From Candidatus Calidifonticultor daggyaiensis (GTDB taxonomy: Bacteria > Actinomycetota > Humimicrobiia > Humimicrobiales > Humimicrobiaceae): a stretch of DNA of 5,427 nt. Under the pieces are notes generated by a model. The model was not told the DNA's origin and did not search any database. It saw only the letters and a program-made list of their open reading frames with translations. The stretch lies in assembly GCA_015661035.1 (NCBI GenBank), contig JACVJA010000128.1:1-5427 (forward strand), read 5' to 3'. Of this stretch, positions 1 to 5,427 are shown piece by piece. The position numbers and the translations under genes were made by a program. Every line of letters begins with the position of its first letter. Within the stretch, counting starts at the first letter, position 1.

Positions 1-1
1 A

Positions 2-1015
2 GAAAAAATAGCTAACTTTGAAATAGGCAATTTAAATAAGAGCAATTTAGATAAAATAAATGGTTTAAAGTTTGAATTTTTAAAGAAAAGTGATTCTATA
101 AACTTAGTAAATAACCCTTACGAAATTAATATTATAATAGATTTTAAAGATTATTTTATTTTAGATGTAGGGACTGGAAGTGGAGCAATTGCTTTAAGCA
201 TTTTGCAAGAAATAGATAAATATATTATTGGGCAGGCAAAATTACTTTTTAATAATTTTTTTAAAAATCAAATTGGCAGTTTTAAAAAAATTGATAAAAA
301 AGATTTTAAAAAAAGTTTTTATAAAGAAACTAACAATAAAAAGATTAAAGAAGAGAATCTTTTAAATCAAAATGTTAAAATAAATGAAATAAAAGAGAAC
401 GCTTTTGATAAAACCTTAACTTATTACTATGAAAATATAATAAACTATGACTATATTAAAAAGCCAATTCTTGATAGCAAAACAAAAAACAATGGGTTTA
501 AAATAAATATTGAAGTAAATATAAAGTTAAATTTTAATTTTAAAATAATTGCTACTGATAAAAACAAAAAAGCTTTGGGGGTTGCTTTAAAAAATTATAA
601 TCAATATTTAAAAGAGTTTAATGACAATACCTATGCATTGGAATTTTATCTAGCTGATGTTATACCTTATGATAATGCTGATTTTATAGAAAAGTGTAAA
701 AATAAAATTAACTTGGTTATATCAAATCCTCCATATATTAGTGAAAAAGAATATTATAATTTGCCAATTGAAGTTTCTAATTTTGAGCCAAAAGAAGCTT
801 TAGTTGCGGGTAGGCTAGGCATAGAAGCATATGAAAATATACTAGGTAAACTGATTAATTTTGTAGCAAAGGAATGTATTTTTATTTTTGAAATAGACCC
901 TAATGTTAGCGCCAAATTAAATAATTTATTAAGTGATAAATTCAGAGTTTTTAATTTTAATATAGAGAAGGATTATAATTCTAATGACAGGATTTTATAT
1001 TTTACAAAATTATAA
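2..1015 (+). CDS. prmC: Peptide chain release factor N5-glutamine methyltransferase, 3' part (5' end outside window)
   Basis: PrmC transfers a methyl group from S-adenosylmethionine to the Gln of the GGQ motif of release factors RF1/RF2 in the cytoplasm. The frame is open from base 2, so the true start lies to the left; the TTG at 203 is not the start because it sits inside the SAM-binding motif. Visible landmarks are motif I (LDVGTGSGAIAL, from 161), the acidic end of strand 2 (IIATD, Asp at 557-559), the catalytic NPPY (725-736) followed by IS, then the family-typical FEPKEAL, and a C-terminal FEI and DRI. The visible 337 residues already exceed a whole typical PrmC (about 280), although the N-terminal helical domain and the usual RPETE motif are not in view. 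The excess is an Asn/Lys-rich insert between motif I and IIATD, plus extra sequence before motif I. All core motifs are intact, so I read it as functional. The copA start follows after 38 bp on the same strand. Family assignment is firm; activity with such inserts is inference. Confidence 0.93.
   Translation, partial: EKIANFEIGNLNKSNLDKINGLKFEFLKKSDSINLVNNPYEINIIIDFKDYFILDVGTGSGAIALSILQEIDKYIIGQAKLLFNNFFKNQIGSFKKIDKKDFKKSFYKETNNKKIKEENLLNQNVKINEIKENAFDKTLTYYYENIINYDYIKKPILDSKTKNNGFKINIEVNIKLNFNFKIIATDKNKKALGVALKNYNQYLKEFNDNTYALEFYLADVIPYDNADFIEKCKNKINLVISNPPYISEKEYYNLPIEVSNFEPKEALVAGRLGIEAYENILGKLINFVAKECIFIFEIDPNVSAKLNNLLSDKFRVFNFNIEKDYNSNDRILYFTKL
11..55 (+). repeat. Three pentapeptide-like units in PrmC upstream of motif I
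   Basis: In the prmC frame these 45 bases read ANFEI-GNLNK-SNLDK, which fits the A(D/N)LXX pattern of pentapeptide repeats. The second and third 15-bp units (26-40 and 41-55) match at 12 of 15 bases. The units lie in a stretch where a normal PrmC would carry the RPETE motif region. Three units are far too few for a pentapeptide-repeat solenoid, and N/L-rich low complexity in an AT-rich genome could produce this by chance. Confidence 0.4.
206..541 (+). other. Asn/Lys-rich in-frame insertion inside PrmC (SAM-binding fold)
   Basis: Between motif I (ending near 205) and the strand-2 segment IIATD (from 545) there are about 113 residues, where E. coli PrmC has about 7. The extra stretch is dominated by K, N, I, F, D and Y, has no motif I recognise, and keeps the reading frame. 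It includes short A/T direct repeats such as TTTTAAAAAAA at 280-290 and 304-314. It falls at the loop after the first helix of the Rossmann-like fold, a place that can tolerate extra sequence. It is not an intein, since no splice-junction motifs are seen, and no separate gene is recognisable in it. Confidence 0.8.
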
Positions 1016-1041
1016 CAATAAAAAATTATAGTAATAAGTTT

Positions 1042-1050
1042 ATGAAATAA
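1042..1050 (+). other. Two-codon mini-ORF (ATG AAA TAA) just before copA
   Basis: The sequence ATG-AAA-TAA lies in the same frame as copA and ends three bases before its ATG. The context TTATGAAA occurs twice, at 1040-1047 and 1052-1059, so the copA start region looks duplicated. No clear Shine-Dalgarno precedes either ATG. It could be a remnant of local duplication, a decoy start, or a minimal ORF that affects initiation at copA. It may also be chance in AT-rich DNA. Confidence 0.35.
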
Positions 1051-1053
1051 ATT

Positions 1054-3618
1054 ATGAAAATAGAAAAAATAACAATACCAATTAAGGGAATGCATTGCGC
1101 TAGTTGTGCAATGGCGATACAAAAAAACATTGCAAAAGTTGATGGTGTAAACAACGTTTATGTAAATTTTGGAACAGAAAAAGCATCAATTGAATATGAT
1201 AAAGATAAAATTTCTTTAGCTCAATTGAATGATTTAATAAAACCAATGGGTTATGAATTTGTTTTAGGGGACTATGTTAAAGAAGATTTAAGAAAAAGTA
1301 ATTTAAGTAATAGTAATATAATTTTCCAAGAGCTTCCTAAATGTGAAAATAAACAAAATGTGCCGTTGAATAATGCTAAGGTGGAAAAACTTAAAGAGCT
1401 TAATGAGCAAAAGATAAAGATAAATTTTGTTTTGCCTGTTGCACTTATAGTTTTTATGCTTATGATATGGGAAATAATTTCAAAGAACTTTCCAAAAATA
1501 CCATTTTTTTTTATTTCTGATGAAGTATATTCACCTCTTCTTTTAATTATATCAACGATAGTTTTGTTCTGGATTGGCAAACCATTTTTATTAGGAATTA
1601 TTAGATTTTTAAAGTATAAAAAAGCAAATATGGATACACTTGTAGGAATTGGTACATTTACTGCATATATTTATAGTACATTTATTGTTCTATTTCCTCA
1701 ATTAAGAATACTATTAAAATTACCACAAGATATGTATTTTGATGTTACTATTATTGTTATCGGTTTTGTGTCATTTGGAAAATATTTAGAAGCAAAATCA
1801 AAGTTAAAAACAGGAGAAGCAATTGAGAAATTAATAAATTTGCAGGCAAAAACAGCTGTAGTGCTGCGTGACGGTGTTGAGTTAGAATTACCCATAGATC
1901 AAGTTGTTTTAAATGATATTATAATCGTAAAACCTGGCGGCAAAATACCTGTTGATGGGCAAGTCATTGAAGGGCATTCTTCAGTTGATGAATCAATGAT
2001 TACGGGTGAACCTATTCCAGTAGATAAAGAAAAAGGTGATACGGTAATTGGTGGGACGATAAATAAACACGGGACTTTTAAATTTATTGCAAAAAAGGTT
2101 GGTTCAGATACTATGCTTGCAAATATAATAAAAATGGTTGAACAAGCTCAAGGGTCTCGTGCACCAATTCAAAGAATTGCTGATAAAGTTTCAGAAATTT
2201 TTGTACCAATTGTGCTTATAATAGCTGCAGCAACACTAATTATCTGGCTTATAGTTGGAAGTCAATTTATACCCTTTAATAATGCATTAAAATTTGGTTT
2301 GCTAAATTTTGTAGGTGTACTTGTAATTGCATGTCCTTGTGCTCTTGGGCTAGCAACACCAACTGCAATTATAGTAGGCGTAGGTAAAGGAGCACAAAAC
2401 GGAATTCTAATAAAAAATGCAGAAAGCCTTGAAAAATTATATAAAGTTAATACCGTTGTAGTTGATAAAACTGGAACAATTACAAAAGGTAAGCCCGAAA
2501 TAACTGATATTATAATAAATGATAAAGCCGGTTTAAATGACATAAGCGATAAAGATGACTTAAATAATTTTAAAGATAAGGCTAATTTAAACGATTTAAA
2601 TTATCAAACAGGTTTTGCCGAAACAAATAATAAAGTAATCAAAATCTCAAATAAAAACATTGAAAGTGATATAAATAATAAAAATGATGTTAATCAGTAT
2701 ATAAATGTAGCTAAAAATAAAACTGAGCAATTTTTAGAAATTGAAAGCATCGAAAATAAAATTTTATCACTTATTGCATCTCTTGAAAAAAATTCTGAAC
2801 ATCCGCTTGCATTAGCTATAGTGGAAAAGGCAAAAGAAAAAAAGCTAAAATTTTTAGAAGTTAAAGATTTTGAAATAATAGAAGGCAAAGGGCTTAAAGG
2901 TTCAATCGGTGGAAAAATTTATTATGCTGGAAATTTAAAATTAATAAAGGAATTAAATATATATTATGATAAAAGTATTGTAGAAAAACTTTCAAAGCAA
3001 GGCAAAACGCCTATACTTTTTGCAGAAGATGACAAAATAATTGCAATTATAGGTATATCTGACACGGTAAAAGAGACAAGTATTGAAGCTGTCAGTCAGC
3101 TTCATAAACTAGGGATTAAAGTAGTAATGTTAACAGGTGATAATGAAAATACAGCAAAATTCATTGCAGAACAGACAAAAATTGACACAGTTTTTGCTGA
3201 AGTTTTACCGAATATGAAGGCTGAAAAAATAAAGCAGCTTCAACTATCAGGCCATATAGTTGCAATGGCAGGAGATGGGATAAATGATGCTCCTGCGCTT
3301 GTTCAATCTGATGTTGGAATTGCTATGGGAACAGGGACAGATATTGCAATTGAATCAGCAGACATTACTTTACTTGGCGGAGATATTCTAAAAATACCTG
3401 CGGCAATCAAATTATCAAGGCAGACAATTGCTGTAATAAAACAAAATTTATGTTGGGCATTTATTTATAATATTATTGGAATCCCCCTTGCAGCAGGTTT
3501 ATTTTATCCATTTTTTGGATTACTGCTTAATCCAGTTTTTGCAGGTATTGCAATGTCTCTTAGCAGTGTATCTGTTGTAACAAATTCCTTAAGATTAAAA
3601 TTTACAAAATTGAATTAA
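1054..3618 (+). CDS. copA: Copper-translocating P1B-type ATPase (Cu+ exporter)
   Basis: CopA is an inner-membrane pump that uses ATP to export Cu+ from the cytoplasm. One N-terminal heavy-metal-associated domain (residues about 5-70) carries GMHCASC with Cys15 and Cys18. Eight membrane segments are expected at roughly 124-143, 161-180, 196-214, 229-246, 380-402, 414-440, 797-815 and 820-845. The actuator domain has TGEP (317-320), segment 6 has CPC (427-429), the P-domain has DKTGT with phosphorylated Asp471, the N-domain has SEHP (His583), and MLTGDN (692-697) and GDGINDAP (740-747) follow. Tyr805-Asn806 in segment 7 and MSLSS (834-838) in segment 8 are the P1B-1 signature for Cu+. At 854 residues it is about 100 longer than a usual one-HMA CopA, because of an N-rich linker (about 72-120) and an insert at about 490-560. 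The ATG at 1054 is forced: an in-frame TAA lies at 1048-1050 and the next Met is inside the metal-binding motif. No clear Shine-Dalgarno is seen. No CsoR, CopY or CopZ gene adjoins it, and expression may come from the prmC transcript or a promoter inside prmC. Confidence 0.97.
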   Translation: MKIEKITIPIKGMHCASCAMAIQKNIAKVDGVNNVYVNFGTEKASIEYDKDKISLAQLNDLIKPMGYEFVLGDYVKEDLRKSNLSNSNIIFQELPKCENKQNVPLNNAKVEKLKELNEQKIKINFVLPVALIVFMLMIWEIISKNFPKIPFFFISDEVYSPLLLIISTIVLFWIGKPFLLGIIRFLKYKKANMDTLVGIGTFTAYIYSTFIVLFPQLRILLKLPQDMYFDVTIIVIGFVSFGKYLEAKSKLKTGEAIEKLINLQAKTAVVLRDGVELELPIDQVVLNDIIIVKPGGKIPVDGQVIEGHSSVDESMITGEPIPVDKEKGDTVIGGTINKHGTFKFIAKKVGSDTMLANIIKMVEQAQGSRAPIQRIADKVSEIFVPIVLIIAAATLIIWLIVGSQFIPFNNALKFGLLNFVGVLVIACPCALGLATPTAIIVGVGKGAQNGILIKNAESLEKLYKVNTVVVDKTGTITKGKPEITDIIINDKAGLNDISDKDDLNNFKDKANLNDLNYQTGFAETNNKVIKISNKNIESDINNKNDVNQYINVAKNKTEQFLEIESIENKILSLIASLEKNSEHPLALAIVEKAKEKKLKFLEVKDFEIIEGKGLKGSIGGKIYYAGNLKLIKELNIYYDKSIVEKLSKQGKTPILFAEDDKIIAIIGISDTVKETSIEAVSQLHKLGIKVVMLTGDNENTAKFIAEQTKIDTVFAEVLPNMKAEKIKQLQLSGHIVAMAGDGINDAPALVQSDVGIAMGTGTDIAIESADITLLGGDILKIPAAIKLSRQTIAVIKQNLCWAFIYNIIGIPLAAGLFYPFFGLLLNPVFAGIAMSLSSVSVVTNSLRLKFTKLN
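2521..2601 (+). repeat. Three tandem degenerate 27-bp repeats within copA
   Basis: Units at 2521-2547, 2548-2574 and 2575-2601 encode [18 protein letters not shown] and DKANLNDLN. The shared pattern is DKxxLN[DN]xx. Pairwise base identity is 17-19 of 27 with no gaps, and each unit starts with GATAA and has TTAAA at the same offset. The repeat ends abruptly at 2601. This points to expansion by tandem duplication followed by divergence, as an origin for at least part of the CopA insert. Confidence 0.7.
2521..2733 (+). other. Asn/Asp/Lys-rich insertion in the CopA nucleotide-binding region
   Basis: Residues about 490-560 of CopA separate the phosphorylation loop ([16 protein letters not shown]) from the start of the N-domain helix ([15 protein letters not shown]). 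In standard CopA proteins these are joined by roughly a dozen residues. The insert is rich in N, D, K and I, has no Cys or His cluster that would suggest an extra metal site, and is in frame. Its 5' third is a tandem repeat. The location, at the edge of the cytoplasmic ATP-binding lobe, is a plausible place for a disordered loop that does not block catalysis. A regulatory role cannot be seen from sequence. Confidence 0.8.
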
Positions 3619-3619
3619 A

Positions 3620-4882
3620 TTAATTACTATAAACAGGAAATTGACTCACTAAATCTTTTACCTTATTTTTTACTTCAGCAATAGCAGAAGTGTTATTTCT
3701 ATGCATAATTACATAATCAATCATATCAGCAATTTTTTGCATCTCTTCTATGCCCATACCTTGTGTTGTTACTGCTGGTGTACCAATTCTTATACCACTT
3801 GTTATATTTGGATTAAGCTGGTCATAAGGTATTACATTTTTATTTAAGATTATTCCAGCAGAAGCAAGAACTTCAGCAGCCTCATATCCTGTAATACCTT
3901 TATTTGTTAAGTCAACTAAAAATAAATGATTATCTGTACCACCGGAAACAATTCTATAGCCTTTTTCTTTCATAAAATTACATAATGCTTTTGAGTTATC
4001 AACAATTTTTTTTGCATATTCTTTAAAAGAAGGGTCTAAAGCTTCTTTAAAACAAACAGCTTTTGCTGCAATAACATGCATTAGTGGGCCGCCTTGTGAG
4101 CCTGGAAAAACTGATTTATTTATAATACCGGAATATTTTTTATCTGAAATAATTAGACCGCCTCTAGGACCTCTTAAAGTTTTATGAGTAGTTGCTGTTG
4201 TAAAATCTGCAATACCAACTGAGGTAGGGTGTACTCCACCAGCAATTAACCCAGCAACATGTGCAATATCAGCCATTAAAAATGCTCCAACCTCATCAGC
4301 TATTTCTCTAAATTTCTTATAATCTATTATTCTTGAATAAGAGCTAGCCCCGGCTATAATAAGTTTTGGTTTGGAAATTTTAGCTAATTTTCTTACATTT
4401 TCATAATCAATTACTTCTGTTTCAGGGTCTACACTGTAAGTAGATATATCAAAATATCTCCCTGTTAAATTTTGCTTATGTCCATGAGATAAGTGACCAC
4501 CGTCTCTTAAATTCATTGATAGAATTTTGTCACCACAATTTAATATACTTAAAAATACCGCAGTATTTGCTTGAACACCACTATGGGGCTGAACATTACA
4601 ATAATTAGAGTTAAATAATTTGTTGCATCTGTTTATTGCAAGCTCTTCAATTTCATCAACAATCGCACAACCCTCATAATATCTATCGCCTGGATATCCT
4701 TCAGCATATTTATTAGTCATAACAGAACCCATTGTTTTTATAACTTCTTGGGACGTAAAGTTTTCACTTGCAATAAGTATTAATTGACTTCTTTGTCTGT
4801 CTAACTCTTTTTTAATAAGGGTCTGCATCTCTTCATCTACAACATTGGAAATAGTGTGATTTATTAAATTTTTTTTATCCAA
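3620..4882 (-). CDS. glyA: Serine hydroxymethyltransferase (PLP enzyme)
   Basis: GlyA interconverts serine plus tetrahydrofolate with glycine plus 5,10-methylene-THF in the cytoplasm, the main source of one-carbon units. The 420-residue length is normal for bacterial SHMT. Visible motifs are LIASEN (36-41), GYPGDRYYEG (62-71), GGHLSHG with the PLP-stacking His130, DIAHVAGL with Asp205 and His208, TTHKTLRGPRGG with the Schiff-base Lys234, and SGIRIGTPAVT with substrate-binding Arg365. The start is TTG (4882-4880): AGGAG lies nine bases upstream, and the next in-frame ATG (residue 19) would remove the usual N-terminal arm. A run of eight A follows the second codon. Unlike the other three genes it has no low-complexity insert. 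Its stop codon faces that of copA across one base. It lies 166 bp downstream of sua5 on the same strand and may have its own promoter. Confidence 0.98.
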   Translation of the reverse strand: MDKKNLINHTISNVVDEEMQTLIKKELDRQRSQLILIASENFTSQEVIKTMGSVMTNKYAEGYPGDRYYEGCAIVDEIEELAINRCNKLFNSNYCNVQPHSGVQANTAVFLSILNCGDKILSMNLRDGGHLSHGHKQNLTGRYFDISTYSVDPETEVIDYENVRKLAKISKPKLIIAGASSYSRIIDYKKFREIADEVGAFLMADIAHVAGLIAGGVHPTSVGIADFTTATTHKTLRGPRGGLIISDKKYSGIINKSVFPGSQGGPLMHVIAAKAVCFKEALDPSFKEYAKKIVDNSKALCNFMKEKGYRIVSGGTDNHLFLVDLTNKGITGYEAAEVLASAGIILNKNVIPYDQLNPNITSGIRIGTPAVTTQGMGIEEMQKIADMIDYVIMHRNNTSAIAEVKNKVKDLVSQFPVYSN

Positions 4883-4891
4883 TCAAATCAA

Positions 4892-4896
4892 CTCCT
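4892..4896 (-). promoter_or_regulatory. Shine-Dalgarno of glyA (AGGAG)
   Basis: Read on the - strand, AGGAG lies nine bases before the TTG codon at 4882-4880. In so AT-rich a spacer this G-rich pentamer stands out and supports the TTG as the glyA start. It contrasts with copA, which has no visible site of this kind. Confidence 0.8.
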
Positions 4897-4903
4897 GCTA
4901 ATA

Positions 4904-4931
4904 TTTTTTTAATTTTTTAATATTTTTTTTT
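4904..4931 (-). other. Three A-tracts in the glyA leader
   Basis: On the - strand, runs of nine (4931-4923), six (4918-4913) and seven (4910-4904) A residues occur with centres about 8 to 12 bases apart. This is roughly in phase with the helix, so the DNA may be bent. An unstructured A-rich leader could also aid ribosome loading. Either role is inference, and the base composition alone makes such runs likely. Confidence 0.4.
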
Positions 4932-4955
4932 ATTCCTAGATATTAATTCTTTCAA
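4927..4955 (-). promoter_or_regulatory. Possible sigma-70 type promoter for glyA
   Basis: On the - strand TTGAAA (4955-4950) is followed after 17 bases by TAAAAA (4932-4927), which matches the -10 consensus at four of six positions. It would give a leader of about 40 bases before glyA. The spacing and -35 are good, but the -10 is poor and such matches are common in AT-rich DNA. Confidence 0.25.
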
Positions 4956-5048
4956 AGAGATTTATATTATTTAAAAATTTATAAACTTCTAATTTGATTT
5001 TTATTAAAATCCATCCAATTTTAAAGTCATATAATTTTATAAAAAATT

Positions 5049-5427
5049 TTAAAGTTTTACACTACCTTGTCTTAAAACTTTTAGTTTTTCATCAGTTACA
5101 TCAATTATTGTTGAAGCTACTCCGCTTAAAGGTTTTTTATAATCAAATATAAAATCAACTTTATCCAAAATTTCAAAAGGTATTTCAGATATTATTTTTG
5201 GCGAATTGCTAGTCCCTGAAATTGTTGCACTAGTTGAAATTATAGGACAAGACAGAGATATTATTTTTTTTATTTCTTTTAATGGGTCAAGCCTTATTGC
5301 TACAGTTTCTTTAAGCTTGCTATTAATAATATTAATATTATTATCTTTTAAAATTTTAGTATGCTTATTGTAAATAAACTTATTTTCATCAGCTAAATTA
5401 TTATCAAACTTTTTATCAATGGAGGTA
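5049..5427 (-). CDS. tsaC: Sua5/YrdC-family L-threonylcarbamoyladenylate synthase, 3' part (5' end outside window)
   Basis: The family condenses threonine, bicarbonate and ATP to threonylcarbamoyl-AMP, the donor for t6A37 in ANN-decoding tRNAs. The frame is open from the right edge to TAA at 5051-5049, giving 125 residues. Recognisable parts are TVAIRLDP (from about 5306), PIISTSATISG, and the C-terminal GVASTIIDVT followed by VLRQGSVKL, which corresponds to the usual G-x-x-STI/VVD-V and VLRxG ending. The ending directly after this segment indicates the short TsaC/YwlC form without the extra Sua5 domain. Two oddities: the canonical Asn of SANxSG reads Thr (ACA, codon at 5225-5223), and the part upstream of TVAIR is an Asn/Lys-rich stretch with no PGPxT motif in view. 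The gene precedes glyA on the same strand, an arrangement known from Firmicutes. Assignment to the family is strong; the N-terminal KxR/SxxN substrate-binding part is not visible. Confidence 0.88.
   Translation of the reverse strand, partial: TSIDKKFDNNLADENKFIYNKHTKILKDNNINIINSKLKETVAIRLDPLKEIKKIISLSCPIISTSATISGTSNSPKIISEIPFEILDKVDFIFDYKKPLSGVASTIIDVTDEKLKVLRQGSVKL
5304..5427 (-). other. Asn/Lys/Asp-rich insertion in the Sua5/TsaC protein (runs out of window)
   Basis: The 41 residues before VAIR are mostly N, K, D, I and L. In family members the PGPxT motif lies within about 20 residues of the V-A/G-[IV]-R strand, but it is not found here, so at least about 25 extra residues are present. 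The composition matches the inserts in PrmC and CopA. The full size cannot be known because the window ends inside it. Confidence 0.65.

Larger units (their letters stand above)
4883..5048. other. AT-rich spacer between sua5 and glyA
   Basis: This 166-bp stretch has almost no G or C apart from the glyA ribosome binding site. Besides that site, the A-tracts and the possible promoter, there is a 7-bp all-A/T inverted repeat (5004-5010 with 5018-5024) around a CCATCCA loop (TGGATGG on the - strand). No riboswitch, tRNA or small coding gene is recognisable. Confidence 0.5.

Noticed and set aside
206..541. Intein or mobile element inside prmC
   Set aside because: No Cys/Ser-initial splice block, terminal His-Asn, endonuclease motif, inverted repeats or target duplication is seen. 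The stretch is low complexity only.
203..1015. A separate gene starting at the TTG at 203
   Set aside because: The TTG is a Leu codon inside the LDVGTGSGAIALSIL motif of PrmC, and the frame is open back to the left edge.
1016..1053. Copper-responsive operator before copA
   Set aside because: The 38-bp gap is AT-only-like and shows no CsoR, CueR or CopY type dyad.
1272..1580. Open frame on the - strand opposite copA
   Set aside because: It lies wholly within copA, whose family assignment is certain, and its product is a low-complexity Ser/Phe/Ile sequence. The same applies to - strand frames at 1698-1895, 2262-2543 and 2694-2888.
2521..2733. Extra metal-binding or regulatory domain in CopA
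   Set aside because: The insert has no Cys or His cluster and no known domain pattern. It reads as a repeat-derived disordered loop.
5033..5048. Terminator just after sua5 (6-bp stem AATTTT/AAAATT on the - strand)
   Set aside because: The stem is all A/T, very weak, and not followed by a U run. The 7-bp A/T stem at 5004-5024 fails for the same reason.

Overview
This window is an ordinary four-gene stretch of a very AT-rich bacterial chromosome with two convergent gene pairs. On the + strand are the 3' part of prmC (release factor glutamine methyltransferase) and a complete copA (Cu+-exporting P1B ATPase). On the - strand are the 3' part of a Sua5/TsaC-family gene (threonylcarbamoyl-AMP synthase) and, downstream of it, a complete glyA (serine hydroxymethyltransferase). 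All visible stop codons are TAA, Ile is often ATA, and glyA starts with TTG behind a clear AGGAG Shine-Dalgarno, so this is a bacterium using a normal code. The sequence alone does not fix the phylum. A low-GC, perhaps host-associated lineage fits the base composition. prmC, sua5 and glyA close together recalls the prfA-prmC-sua5-...-glyA neighbourhood of Firmicutes, but here the pieces are inverted and copA lies between them.

Layout: prmC runs in from the left edge to 1015. A 38-bp gap holds a two-codon ATG-AAA-TAA mini-ORF. copA occupies 1054-3618. The stop codon of copA and that of glyA (3620-4882, - strand) are separated by one base, so no intergenic terminator can exist there. A 166-bp AT-only-looking spacer (4883-5048) carries the glyA leader with its ribosome binding site, A-tracts and a possible promoter. 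The sua5 fragment (5049 to the right edge) ends the window.

The genes do not form one pathway. Three are translation or one-carbon housekeeping: PrmC methylates the GGQ glutamine of release factors, Sua5/TsaC supplies the activated intermediate for the tRNA modification t6A, and GlyA makes glycine and 5,10-methylene-THF. CopA is a copper-export pump with no visible copper regulator or chaperone beside it.

The most interesting signal is inside the proteins. Three of the four (PrmC, CopA, Sua5) carry long Asn/Lys/Asp/Ile-rich, low-complexity in-frame insertions at loops between otherwise well-conserved catalytic motifs: about 100 extra residues in PrmC, about 70 in CopA, and at least about 25 in Sua5. 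The CopA insert begins with three tandem degenerate 27-bp (9-residue) units. GlyA is free of such inserts and of normal length. This looks like a genome-wide tendency to expand surface loops, not a new defence or mobile system. I found no tRNA, rRNA, CRISPR array, insertion sequence or phage gene.
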